Shown: in pieces, positions 23,900 through 35,799 of the stretch
Numbering within the stretch: the stretch's first letter is position 1
How the letters are laid out: the number at the start of each line of letters is the position of its first letter
NCBI GenBank assembly: GCA_021397845.1
Contig: JAHSVC010000072.1
Span: 1,614,001-1,678,000 of the forward strand
Direction: 5' to 3'
Length of the DNA: 64,000 nucleotides
Source of the DNA: Areca catechu
Taxonomy: Eukaryota > Streptophyta > Magnoliopsida > Arecales > Arecaceae
Translations under genes and position numbers: made by a program
Notes under the pieces: model-generated
What the model was told of the DNA's origin: nothing
The model's database searches: none
Seen by the model: the letters and a program-made list of their open reading frames with translations, nothing else

Positions 23900-25512
23900 C
23901 AGGTAATGAAGTAAAAGTAGCCCCCTGAGTCCTCTTGTGCCCCTCCATACAAGGAATATGAGTACCAACCTTTACCGCTGGGGGCGACGCCGACACCGAT
24001 ATTCTCCCCTTCTGGCCCGTCGGAGGAGAGAGGCAAGCAGTGTTGGTGCCGGAGTCGGAAGCCGACTTCAATGGTCCAGCCGGAGAAGAAGGCCTGGGTG
24101 CCGGAGGGCTCCGGCCCCGTTTCAAGAGGCCGACCGAAATCGATCATTACGCATCCATAGGGCCCGAATCCACCATGCCCACCTCCATGCTGTCTCCCAG
24201 TCCAGCCAAAGGCCTGAAGATAGAATCTCGTGGAACCGATCCACGGGTATCATCATCCAAGTGAAGTACCGGCGATCGACGGCGCGTCACCTTGCACGGC
24301 TTCTGCCACCCGTCAGAATCTGGTGGGGAGTTCAGAGAAGAAGTACCCACCGTCGGAGAAGTCCTTGAGGGGGAGAGGAGGGCAAATCCGAGGAGGATCT
24401 ACCAGCAGCACTTCCCCCTCAGCCACTTTCCTATCCTTCACTGGGGATCGAACCATCCTCGGCAGCCTTGACCTCGAGGTAAGCATCCATGGCCCAAACC
24501 TAGGGCGACCACTGCCTTGCATCTCCAAGTTCAAGGTAGAGGCCAACCCTTGACCGCCAGGCAGCCCTTCCTCCCCCTTCCCTCTATCTTTCCTCTCCCA
24601 CCACCTCCGGACCAATAGCAGAGCACCCATCTTCATCATGACCGATGATACCACAGTTGAAACAAAGAGAGGGCAGATTCTCATACACAAAACACTGCCA
24701 GAAAAATTTTTTGATTTACCTGTATAGAACTCCCAGTTTCACCGATTGGGCTGCATCGACTCCACTCTAACCCGCGCATAGCCGCTTTCTTCAGATGATC
24801 AGTAAAACCATCAACCGAAATGGGTTTCCCCGCTTTCCTTGCCACCGCCATCATGGAAGAAGGCTTCCAAAACTCCAGAGGTAGCCCAGGTAGCCTAAGC
24901 CAAAGGACGACCTTCTAGATGCTCCTCTGCTCTGGGACAAAGTCCGGCTCCTAGTCCTCCATGGCCAGAAGTTGGCCGGTAGCAACCAAGGTCCACCAGA
25001 GCGGACAGAGCAGTCCCTCACTGACTGTAGTCGGACCACCAGATGATCCTCCGTAAGGGGGATAACCTCCGGATCATAGGTTAACCCAGCCTTGGACCTG
25101 ATCTCCCTCGCCACTGCCTCAGAGGACACCCGACGGCCCAAACTTCGCACCACCACAGCCAGCCCTGCCCACTCTTTACGAGCCTCCTCGAGCTCCAGCT
25201 CCGGCAACTCTAAAACCTTAGTGAAGTAGGCCTGGAGCAGCTCCAGATCCTCCGACAGCAGCCTCCGTGAGGACCAGATGGATCCCTAACCCGAACCCTG
25301 AACCACTTTCGCCCATGATCGATCGCCATCCCCAAAGGTTCTTCCCTCAGTCCCCTCCTATCACTCGACTCCCCCGGCTCGCCATGGCCACCGAAGAAGC
25401 CCGAAACATCGAAATAGAACCCTAAATGCCGATGGAAACCCCCCAAACCCAGATCTTCAGAGAAAAACCTAAAAACCGATGGAACCCCCCAAACCCCCAG
25501 CACGCTTCCCAA
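23900..25512 (-). pseudogene. LINE ORF1: DUF4283 domain and CCHC zinc knuckle (broken)
   Basis: The N-terminal part is disordered and Gly/Arg-rich (from 25512). It is followed at 25207-24990 by MPELELEEARKEWAGLAVVV and LTYDPEVIPLTEDHLVVRLQ, the DUF4283 RNA-binding-like fold of plant LINE ORF1. A zinc knuckle C-F-N-C-x4-H-x4-C (CFNCGIIGHDEDGC) is read at 24664-24623, preceded by YENLPSL, a usual lead-in. The C-terminal part (24500-23900) is Pro/Gly-rich and poorly conserved. ORF1 proteins bind element RNA. At least three frame changes are needed to read it through. Confidence 0.8.
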
Positions 25513-25658
25513 GTCACTCCGAAATTATTGCAGAGCACACTAATCTTGTATCTTTCACGTTGTTGTGAAGTTTTGCCTGAATAGATCTTTTCCGCCACAA
25601 ACGACCCCGTAACAGTAAAGGGTTGATGTGCACCAAATAACCTTTCATTGTTTCATCT
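25513..25658. other. Short spacer, possible LINE 5' leader
   Basis: Non-coding; may include the LINE 5' UTR. No clear border. Confidence 0.3.
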
Positions 25659-26233
25659 AGGAGTGCAAATGGATCGGATCTGATCGGATCATCAGTGATC
25701 ATGATCTAATTCGAATTTTTGATCAGTTTCTAATATTAGATCCAGACCTAATTCACTAAAAAATCGGGTCAGATCCACTATCAAAATTTTCAATCTAACA
25801 GGTTATTCGAGTTGGATCAGGTTCAAATAACCCGATCTTATATAAAAAGTTTGATCTAAAATATGATCCGATAAAATATAAATAACTATATTTTAATATT
25901 ACATAATATTATTATTAACAATAAAATAGATAATAAATAATATTATTTTTAAAAGAAATAAGATATAAAAATAATATAATTTGTTTTATATTAAAAATAA
26001 GTTCAATACAATTTTAAATTATAATTTAAAGATAAATAGATATAATTTTAATAATATTAGTATGTTCGATTGGATCGGATCTAAATTCAATAATCCAGAT
26101 CCGATCTAAAAAATAAAATTGATTTAATTTTAGAACTTAACTTGAAATCATGGATTTATAAAAATAAATTGAATTAAATGTAAAAAAATCGAATCGAATT
26201 GCATCATAGACCAACATGATCCATTTGCAATCT
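25659..26233. mobile_element. hAT-like non-autonomous element (~570 bp)
   Basis: The left end is taggagtgcaaatggatcgg. The right end, read on the minus strand, is agattgcaaatggatcat, so TGCAAATGGATC is an inverted terminal match of 12 bp. The interior is AT-rich with many gatc/gatccgat repeats, as in the widespread plant family whose ends read TAGGGGTGCAAATGGATC. No convincing 8-bp target duplication. Confidence 0.65.
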
Positions 26234-27559
26234 TTTCTCTTATTCTCATCCAATTTCCTCGCTATCGTCTCCCTTTCCGCTGCTACTTGTGCATGGCCGC
26301 CTCTCGTCATCGTAGGCCGTAGCCATCGTTACCTTTTTAAGCCGAAATAAGCTTCCCTCCCGGGGCGAAAAGTGACGGACCGACGTGGACCACTGAATAG
26401 TAACACAGACGTGCACGTAGGGCCACGTGTAACTCTTCTGGGCCCTGGGAATCGGCTGTGTTGCTTGGTATATAGACACACCAAAATCAAGATCAAAGCT
26501 GCAAGGAATGCCAGTGCGTGACCACGCGCTATTGGTGACGTGGCGAAAGATGAGAGTGGTCCTGTCTGGCTGCTGTGGACAGCGGGGACTTTTGTCGGAT
26601 GGCTTGTCCGGCGCTTCCACCGTGGGCATGCCACGTGGCTAATCCAAGGGGAATATACAAACGGCACGCGAGGCATAATTCCTTTGGGGCCGGAATATTC
26701 GGCGGATGTCAATTTCGAGGCAATTTAACAACTCTTGCTGGTTAACAGTTTACCCAGAAGTCCTGCCTTAATTACGTCGATGCCTTCTCGAGTTTGGTAC
26801 CGTGCAGGTCGTCTGACAAGGATTTGATATTTTAAAATATCAAAAAAGCTCGAGCCAATCAACACGACGATAACAGGCAATGAAATAATGGTACGAAATG
26901 GCTCTTATCCAATCAGGATAAGTTTTATTAAATGGATTCAAATAAATTTGGATGGATATAGTACTTTCTGTATATTATTAAAATAGTTTGTGATACATGT
27001 TATTGAAATCTAGGAGTTAGACTGATCTTCAACTTCAATCTCATGTATAAATTATATTTAAAATTTAAACTTAAATTTGTAGGAAAGGATTTAATAAAAT
27101 CTTTCACATAAATCTTTATGGCATACACCCGTAGATAGAAAAAAGTAAATATTATGACTCTAAAATATAATTATGGTGGTAATCTAATTAGTCATGATAG
27201 ATCATTTGCTGCTCATGAGCTCAAAGAAGATACTAATTAAAAGAATAACAATAAAATTACCTGATAATGGGAACCAATGTGAACGATATACGAAGAGAAC
27301 GAACTTTTTCTTTTCTTTTTTTTTTTTTTTTTTTTGACCATGACATTACTTCAATAGATGGCAACCACTTACGTTCCTTACTTTGACCCAAGGAACCTCA
27401 TTATTTCTTGCCACTATGAAATACGCCCATCTTCCATCGCAGATATTTTCATTTCATCATCCTATCGAGCATCAATTTTCCCAGCAACCAATCACATCCA
27501 CCGATGCAATCATAAAACGCGCACCGGACGAGTATGGCAATACTGTAATTACCTTTTAG
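26234..27559. promoter_or_regulatory. Region upstream of G3Pp copy A, with two G-box motifs
   Basis: CCACGTGT at 26423-26430 and CCACGTGG at 26631-26638 are G-box/ABRE cores. They lie in a more GC-rich 500-bp island (26240-26740) that has overlapping open frames on both strands but no recognisable protein. The rest is AT-rich, with a poly-T tract at 27314-27335. The motifs are 2.8-3 kb from the start codon, so their link to copy A is only positional. Confidence 0.3.
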
Positions 27560-29405
27560 ATTGAAGGTCCAAAGTCGTGCAGCTCAACGTGCCATCATCG
27601 CAAGTTCCGTACCATCTTAAGCTCTCAACCTCCCTGCCGCATAACTTTGAAAACGCCGTGGGTGGCGTTCGTTTACCGGAAGGAAGGAAGGAAGAGGAGC
27701 GAAGGGAGGGAAAGAAGAGTCTGAAATCCAGCGATCTCCTCCTATCAGGTGCTGACAAGTGTACCTGAATTTAGTGTGCGCGTTTGTTTGTTTATTTTGC
27801 GTTCTTTCTTCTTTGCTTCTCGCTTCCGCTTCTCACCCTGCACTCAACTCTTTTTCTGTTATATTTTCTACGATTGCTGGTTTTATGGGTCTTTTTAAAA
27901 TTCTTTGATGGAGACAATTGGGAAGCCGACGTAAGATTTTTTTTAAAAAAAATTATCTGTTTTGAATTGTTGGGAGCTATATCCATTGGATTCCTGAAAC
28001 GTTTTCTTATGAATTCCTTCTTGAAGCTATTTCAGTAGAATGGTTAATTTACTTACGATCAGAAATTGTTAGTGGAGCTTCGTTTGGTATTCGTTGATGC
28101 TGGTTTGATGAATCTACTGCTTCCCTCTTTGTGTTTGGTATTATGGTGCTTGAACCAAAAGAAATAATTTTAGTTGATATTTTAGTAAAGGTCTATCAGA
28201 AAGGTAGCTTGTTCTGTAGATTGATCATTAATACTGCATGGTAATATCAGATTTTTTCCTCCTTTCTTTTGACCCTTTAATATTGCTATGTAAGTTGATG
28301 GTGAAAGGTGGGTTTTTTTTTGCAAAAAAAATTCTTTGGCTCTTCTTTTGTTTTAGACATTGATCTAGGGGGTTCGAAACCTCAATGGAAGAAATTGATC
28401 ATTATTGATAAATTAATTATTTTGTTTTCGAGTCAAGTTCTGAATCTATCACGACTAATTAAATTGATGGATGCTGTTATTTTTTGAAGAATGAAATGAT
28501 AGGCAGCTTGTAATAAAACACTTTAGAGAAAAAAAGAGAGAAAAGGATCCGGTGCCGTTAGTTCACTTCAGTTCAATGCCATGAACTTTTTGAAGTTAGA
28601 CAAATTTAGGATTGCTTACTGCTTGCTAGTTAATGGGTGCTTCAGTTGTTTATACAATGAGTGCTTTAATTGATTGGCACTTGTAAACATGGAATGGGGA
28701 GAATGAAATTTAAATATATCTTGTAGAGTAGATTTAGTTCATTTTGTATGCTTTGGAATTATACTGGTGTAAAATATTCAGTAGCTAGAGATTAATTAGA
28801 GTTGATGTACATCATTGGGTATCTGTATGCATTGCTATATATACCTTATTATTATTATTATTGAGTGGAGGCATCTTCTGCTAGTTCCTACTTGGACTTG
28901 GCAAATAGGATGTGGTCAACTTATTCTGCACATTTTGCATTTGAACTGCTCTATTGGGTCATATCCTTTTCATAAGAGAAGATTTTTATCAACCATCTAA
29001 TTCTGGGGTTCAAGACTGCGAAATTCTGTTATGATGTGATTGAAATTTTGACACTTTTATATCACATTCCATTTGAATGCATATTTGACAATGTTTAGAA
29101 CCTCTAAAATTGATTAGCGTACTTTTTTTAATCTTTTCATAGAATACTTTTCTTAAGACTGCTTGAATGGCTACCATGTGTGAGTCTAATTAGCTATGAC
29201 AACAGGAGTTACAAGTCTTCGAGACAGGGTAATGCAAATGTTGTTAACGCATTGAATTTATTGACTTCACTTTCTGAATTCTGTTTCATTTTGTTGATCC
29301 CAGATGACATTCCTCTTTGTATAGCAGATTGTTTAGTCTTCCTTCTTCCAAAAGTACAAGACATCTCCATGATCTTTTGGAGTTAAAAGTTTGAGACGAT
29401 TATTC
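27560..29405 (+). other. Probable 5' UTR exon and leader intron of G3Pp copy A
   Basis: 27560-27755 is a purine-rich, GC-richer stretch ending cctatcag|gtgctg, a plausible donor. The following 1.6 kb is T-rich with intron-like composition, and agttaaaag just before 29390 is a possible acceptor 17 bp ahead of the coding start. A leader intron is inference; no transcript evidence is available here. Confidence 0.35.
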
Positions 29406-30431
29406 ATGGCTCCACTAAGTGAAGTACAAAGCAGCAAACCTCTTGGTCTATGCTTTGTAGAATACATGAGGAACACTTGTCTAAACCTCAGAACATACCG
29501 GACCATTGTGTTGATCTTAACATTTTTTGCTTATGCTAGTTACCATGCTACTAGAAAAACCACAAGCGTTGTTCAAAGTGTGCTTGATCCCAAAACATCG
29601 CAAGTGGGCTTCTCTGCATGGCCAAGGTCTTTTTTACTAAGAGCAGTTGAGGATGACCAAAGGAATTCAGGTCTTGAGAGTGGTTGGGCTCCATTTGATG
29701 GTAAAGATGGCACTGCCATGCTTGGAGTGATTGATGTGGCTTTTCTGTCAGTATACTCTTTTGGCATGTATTTGCCGGGCATCTAGGTGACCGGTTGGAT
29801 CTAAGAATCCTTCTGACGGTGGGAATGTTGGGGACCGGTGTGTTTACTTTCCTCTTTGGTGCTGGTTACTGGCTAAATATTCATAGTTTTTACTTTTACT
29901 GGTGGTTCAGATGCTTGCTGGTATGTTTCAGTCAACAGGCTGGCCATCAGTTGTGGCAGTTGTTGGAAATTGGTTTGGGAAGAGGAAGAGAGGGCTCATT
30001 ATGGGGATTTGGAATGCCCACACTTCGGTTGGGAATATCTCTGGCTCACTGATTGCATCTGCTTTGTTGAAGTATGGGTGGGGCTGGTCCTTTGCTGTTC
30101 CCAGCCTTCTTATCGGCCTTGTCGGGTTAACAGTGTTTTTGTTCTTGCCAGTTAGTCCTGAGGCTGTGGGGATTGACAAAGATGATCTGCTAAAGTCTTG
30201 TGAGAAGAGTGATCTTAGAGAGCCCCTACTGGGGGAAGAAACAGAGGTCAGAGAAAAGGCTGTGGGATTCTTGGAGGCATGGAGAATCCCTGGTGTCGCA
30301 CCATTTGCTTTTTGTCTTTTCTTCTCCAAATTGGTGGCCTATACCTTCCTCTACTGGTTGCCTTTCTACCTCAGCCACACTGGTAAATTCTGTTTTCAAG
30401 TATTAAAAGCTTATCACTTTGATTAACTGCA

Positions 30432-30650
30432 AGAACGGCCAGTGATTCATGTTATGGTACATGTGCATGCATTGTCTTTATTCTCTTTCAGATAATTATA
30501 ACCTTCTGTCTGGGAATTTGTTTAGACAACATTATATACTACAAAAACGTCCATTGATTCATGTTGTGGTACATGTGCAAGCATTGTCTTTATTGTCTTT
30601 CAGCAAATTATAACCTTCTCCTAGGAATTTGTTTAGACAACACAATTATT
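30432..30650. repeat. Tandem duplication, ~112-bp unit, two copies
   Basis: attcatgttatggtacatgt at 30445 and attcatgttgtggtacatgt at 30557. Both units end in ggaatttgtttagacaaca. They differ at several sites, so this is an old duplication. Confidence 0.9.
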
Positions 30651-31158
30651 CAACACCTAGAAGAAGCCAAGAATTTAAAAGGATGTCAATAATAAACATG
30701 GAGAGAACTATAATTAAGAAAACTACATTAGTGCTTAACACATGAGAGACAACTTGATGAAAACCTCCTTAAGTTAACCAGTTGACTGAGGCACCTTTCT
30801 CCCTCGTGTTGTCACTTCTTTTATGTAGGTCTTCAAAATCTGTGTTCCAAGAACTCCCTCTCAAAGAAAGAGAGTTTCATGGTCTCTCACACTCTTCCAA
30901 TTTTTATTTTCTTTCTATCTCGTTTTGTTACCCTTTTTCCCTTCTTCCATGCATAAAGGCATGCATAAGGGATGCAAGAGAGGAGACTTGCATGTCTGCT
31001 AACTATTTCATTTAAGAATCCAAGAAAATCCAGATAAGCTACCATTTCCTTTTATTGCTCACATGCATGGATTCTTCTACTTGGATTTTCTTTCTAGTCC
31101 ATTATGATGGACAAAAGAACAGCAATATGTGTTACTCGGCCTATGTTTGGTTTGGTAG

Positions 31159-31164
31159 CTCTCT

Positions 31165-31209
<45 letters not shown>

Positions 31210-31229
31210 TTTCTACACACACACACACC
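31159..31229. repeat. CT microsatellite followed by CA repeats
   Basis: Roughly 25 CT dinucleotides with one interruption, then ttttcta and a short (AC)n. Confidence 0.95.
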
Positions 31230-31606
31230 TTGGAAACACAACAAACATTTTTTCCCATTGATGCTCTATAAAGAAACCCTTGATCTTCTTGTTTTCATGC
31301 CCAAACTGTCAATCAGAACCCCTGGTTTGCTCCCAAGTACATATTTGGCCTTTGGTGTTGCATTAGAGCCTATATTTTCCATGTGCACCAACTTCACCTT
31401 CCATCTTGTCTTTGAGCTTCTCTATGGCTTCTTAGAAGGAGCTCAAACCTTCCGCTCCTTGCAATGATTGTGAAATAATACCTATTCTTTGACCATAAAA
31501 TTTACTAGTGTCTTGCATTTTTTTCTTTCCCTTTTCTATTAAGATCCCTCTGTCTTCATCAACACATTGAATGAATAAGTAATTGCCATATACCGGCAAT
31601 CCTTTG

Positions 31607-31767
31607 TGTTAAAGTTGTGGAAAGTGAAACTTCATAATATAATCCCTACTAATGAGATCCCATCTCCTTAAATAGATACATGGAATACAAGTATATATTA
31701 TATTTAAAAACACACTAAATATATCTTTGCTATACAAGGATTTACTAAATGAAGCATGATTGTAACA
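31607..31767 (-). repeat. 3' LTR of the intronic copia element
   Basis: Partner of the LTR at 36869-37029, with several substitutions and small indels between them, so the insertion is not recent. On the minus strand it starts tgttacaatcatgc. Confidence 0.85.
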
Positions 31768-31779
31768 CTTCCCCTCAAA

Positions 31780-33297
31780 CTAAAGCATATATATATCAAA
31801 TATGCCCAGCTTGTTACATATAGAGTTAAAAATATCAAAAGGTAGAGACCTAGTAAAATTGTCAACTAACTGCTTGGATGATTGAGTGAATGGTGTTTTG
31901 ATGGTCTTGTTTATCCTAGCATTTCTTATAAAATGGCGATCCACTTTGATATGCTTGGTCTTTTCATGGAACATAGGATTGTTGGTTATATAAATGGCTG
32001 CCTAATTATCACAATCCATAGGCATAGGACCAGGGTGATCAAAACCAAGCTCAAATATCAGAAATTTATCGACATCATCTTACAAGTAGTAAGAGCCATA
32101 GCTCTATACTTATCCTTTGGTACTAGATTTAGTGACAACATTCTACTTTTTACTTCCCTAGGTTGCAAGATTATCTCGCCAATACATACAGTATCCTGAC
32201 ATGGATTTTCTGTTCCCTTTATCTACTACAAATTCAAAATCCGAATAGGCTTTAATTCTAAGATGTCTATACTTCTTATATGGTATACATCTTCCTGGTG
32301 AATTCTTAATATGAGCTAATATTTCAAGGCTACTTTCTAGTGAACTGTCTTAGACTTTTGTATAAACTGACTTACAACCTCCACTGCAAAGGCTATGTTT
32401 GGTCTAGTAATTGTGAGATAAATGAGTTTGCGTATCAACTCCTGTATTGTGTAATATCTTCAAATAATTTTGCATCTTCAGTCCATAACTCTAGATCAAT
32501 ATTAATGAGTACTTTCAAGTTTACATCCAAGTAATTGTCTCATGTAATAATTGTAAGGTATACTTCCTTTGAGAAAGGAACATACCTTGTTTGTTGTATG
32601 CAATTTCTATCCCAAAAAAGTATATAAGCTTCTCCATATCTTTGGTAACAAAATATTGTCTTAAGTATTCCTTAATTTCTCTATACTATTTAGGTCACTC
32701 TCGGGTCAATAGTATGTCATTAACATAAATAGCCAAAATAATAGTTCTTACAAAGTTTCGACGAACAAAAACAAAGTGATTAAAGATACACTTGTGGTAA
32801 TAAAATGCCATAACAACTTGGTTGAGCTTGTCAAACCAGGCATGCGAACTTTGTTTGAGACCATAAATTGCCTTCTTAAGTCTACATATGTTCTCCCCCT
32901 AAGCAATATATCCAGGAAGTTGCTTCATATATTCCTCGTCTATCAAATCACCATAAAAAAAAGTATTTTTGACATCTAGCTAGAACATAGGATACTCTTT
33001 GTTGATAGTAATTGAGATGATCATCATGATGGAATTTAGCCGAGCAACCGATAAGAAGGTTTCAAAATAGTCAATGCTATAAGTTTAATTTAACTCTTTT
33101 GCAATAAGTCTGGCTTTGTTTCGATCTACAATCCCATTTGGCTTATATTTGATAGTGAACACCCATTTGTAACCAACTATGTCAGAGCCAGTAGGAGGGT
33201 CAACCAGCTTCCATATACCTCTGGAGAGAAGAGCAGCCATCTTCTCATCCATAGCAACCTTCCAATCTGGATCATCTAAAGCTTCTGTAAAAGACAT
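31780..33297 (-). pseudogene. copia reverse transcriptase and RNase H remnants
   Basis: 33297-33085 carries FTEALDDPDWKVAMDEKMAA and LVDPPTGSDIVGYKWVFTIK, the start of the copia reverse transcriptase. 31974-31780 carries the end of RNase H (VDRHFIRNARINKTIKTPFT then NKLGIFDIY). The part between is unreadable in one frame. Confidence 0.8.
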
Positions 33298-33858
33298 GGG
33301 TATGACATAGATGACAAGAATAAGGCAATCTAGTGAAAGGAAGAGGTAAGATGATCATAGGAACCAAAATAGAAAATGAGATGAGCTATGATAGATCATT
33401 TACCTTTATGGAGAGAAATTAGCATATCTAAATCTGAGGTAATCATAGGAGATTCACGTGGTGGATAGCTTGGATCTCCGGTTGAAGATGAGGGATCAGT
33501 TTGAGTATATACCTATAATGGTTTAGTATACACCTACAATGGTTTAGTTGTAATATGAATAGGCTCATATTCAACTGATCCAACTAGTTGAGGAAGAGGA
33601 ATATGGCCAATAGTGATATCTAAAGACTCATCACAAAATAGGTAGGCTAAAAAAAAAAGATAACATTCGCAGGTGTGTGATATTTTCTAGTCACCAAATC
33701 ATAATACCTATATCCCTTCTAAGTCCGAAAATATCTCATAAAGATATACTTGACTGAGCTGGATGACAATTTATCAAATCAGATTGAAGATCTACACAAA
33801 ACAAACACATCCAAAATATGTGGAGTAAGGAAGAAAATAGATTTATTAGGGTAGAGAC

Positions 33859-34063
33859 CAAGGATTCAGGTCCTGGCGGGACATCCACGGGACACCAGGA
33901 TGGGGTATTATCCATGTGTCGGGACAGGACATCCCGCCAGTGTGTCCCAATTGGAATACCTTGGGACATCCCCTGTCCCGAGTGTCGGGACGGGGCGGGA
34001 CGCCGATGCATCCCGTTTCAGGAAAAACCGGGACAGCCCTGTCCCACGGGATTTAAAACCTTG
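33859..34063. mobile_element. hAT-type MITE, 205 bp, 8-bp target duplication
   Basis: gtagagac at 33851-33858 is repeated exactly at 34064-34071. The ends are caaggattcagg (left) and, on the minus strand, caaggttttaaatcccg (right), so the inverted match begins CAAGG.TT. The interior is a GC-rich string of gggaca/cgggac motifs. Eight-bp duplication with CAAGG ends fits non-autonomous hAT elements. Confidence 0.85.
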
Positions 34064-34292
34064 GTAGAGACACAAATAAGGAATATCTTCGTGGAGAATT
34101 GATGATGGCATTTGGCTAATCAAATAATAAGCTAACAAAATAGCATCTGCTCACAAATATTTAAGTACATAAATTTGAATGGTGAGAGTGCAAGCGATAT
34201 TTAGTAAGTACCGACATTTTTTCAGTAACACCATTTTGTTAAGAGATGTAGACACAACTAGTCTAATGTAAAATATCATAGGAATAGCAAAA

Positions 34293-34502
34293 TTAAGAAA
34301 TATCATGCTTAAAAAATTCAAGAGCATTATTCAGTACAAAGAAAACAAGTGAAAGTGAAAAAATGGATTTTATTTCATTATAAAAGGTTTTGAGAATATC
34401 AATAACTTGTATCTTGTCTTTCAACATATACACCCAGGTCATTCTAGAATAATCATAGATAAATATAATAAAATATCTAAATCCAGCAACGAAAAAAAAC
34501 AT
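34293..34502 (-). pseudogene. copia integrase fragment
   Basis: Reads FRYFIIFIYDYSRMTWVYML then FYNEIKSIFS, the integrase core strand with the first catalytic Asp (family form: FxxFIDDYSRxxWVYxL). Here the Asp position is Tyr-Asp-Tyr, so the usual Asp-Asp is altered. Confidence 0.75.
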
Positions 34503-35225
34503 GAATTCTAGACATCATGATGAACTAACTCAAAAGGAATGGAATTGTATTTATTGACTTGATTTGGATAGGAGGTACGATGGTGCTTGCCTAGTTGACA
34601 TGGCTCATACTTCAAAGAAGATATAGACAACTTAAAAGGCAGAACTTGTCTTAGCTTCTATGAGGAAGGGTGGCCTAATCGGTAGTACTACAACAAAGAA
34701 GAGATAGATGGCGATGAAAAAGTCTCAATTAAAGAATTGGAAGATGCACCATTGTCAATGTGATAAATGCCACCTTTCTCATGCCCAAACCAATCTTCGT
34801 CCCAGTCTGTAGATCTGGAAAAATGGTATGTGAGAAAGAATGTCATAGAGCAATTCTTAGATTTGATTATTTAATTAATGGAAAAAGGCTAATAGAAAAC
34901 TTTAGAACATAAAGCATATGATTTAAGGAAAGTGCCAAGAAAACATGAACAACTCCCTCATCCAATATAGGATAAGAAGAGTCATCAGCAACAACAACAG
35001 AAGAAGCAAGACTAAAACTAGATAAGGAAGTGAAATTGACTTTTACCTCTCATATGAGATGACGCTCTTGAATCTAATATTTAGGAATTAGTAGAGGAAG
35101 CAATAAATGCATGAGTACCTGGAGTGGTGGCGTGAGTAGCTATCTATGCATATTGAGTAGATTAGAACTGAAAAAAATCTCATATACTTGGCCTGAGGGA
35201 TCTGCATCTTGCCAAAAGGAGCCAA

Positions 35226-35581
35226 TCAGGATTTACGGTATCGTCCGAACTACCCGGTTCGAGACATACCATACCTATCAAGAACCGGTACGGTTCAGCC
35301 TTAAAAAATGGTTCGAGATCCGAAACTTAAAAATTGGCTTGAACCGGATCGGTATAGGTCGGTTCGGTACGGTACGGGTCGGTTCAGACCGGTATGCTCT
35401 AGTTCAGTCCGGTTCGGGTTCGGTTCAGATTCGGTTCAGCGATCCTTGCTTGAAAGGGGAGAGGAAGATAGTTTTTTCTCAACTTACCAAGATCGGTACA
35501 TGTACCTGTACGGTATGGTACTATACTGTACCATATAGGTCACTGACCGGTACGGGTCCCGGTACTGGTTCAGTGATCCTT
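35226..35581. mobile_element. hAT-like MITE, 356 bp, 8-bp target duplication
   Basis: ggagccaa at 35218-35225 is repeated exactly at 35582-35589. The left end is tcaggatttacgg, the right end on the minus strand aaggatcactgaacc; the inverted match (aggat..ac) is weak. The interior is filled with ggttcggtacgg-type repeats. An internal gcgatccttg at about 35443 resembles the right end (gtgatcctt) and may mark a nested or duplicated end. A 191-codon open frame through it is repeat sequence, not a gene. Confidence 0.75.
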
Positions 35582-35799
35582 GGAGCCAACGATGTTGGAA
35601 CAGGAATATCAATCGTAGTTTCTGTAGAAATTAACTATACCCAGTTAGGTTTGCCAAACTTGAGCCAGCATTTCTCAGACACATGATTGTTGCCCCTATA
35701 GTATAGACCGTGACGTGGTCCCTTGTCAATTGTGAGTAGATGATCACTACCAATGCCATGGCCTTTCTCTTGGATCTCTACCACATCCGCTACCATGGT

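Larger units (their letters stand above)
19053..25512 (-). mobile_element. L1-type LINE with C-terminal RNase H, nearly full length
   Basis: On the minus strand: ORF1 (about 25512-23900), ORF2 (23174-19207: endonuclease, reverse transcriptase, RNase H), a short 3' UTR and a poly(A) tail seen as 17 T at 19053-19069 on the plus strand. The arrangement matches plant L1 elements. Both ORFs are cut into many frames. The 5' border is uncertain. The 8-mer gaatagat occurs at the 3' border (19046-19053) and again near 25580, and could be a target duplication, but the match is short. Confidence 0.9.

Noticed and set aside
23576..25207. Plus-strand open frames inside the LINE
   Set aside because: Antisense shadows of LINE ORF1.
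19045..25590. gaatagat on both sides as a LINE target duplication
   Set aside because: Only 8 bases in AT-rich DNA and the 5' end of the LINE is not independently defined.
26246..26712. 127-codon open frames on the minus strand
   Set aside because: Two overlap each other in different frames and a third lies on the plus strand; no recognisable domain.
35111..35686. 191-codon open frame
   Set aside because: Runs through the repeat interior of a MITE; Gly/Arg/Thr repeats only.
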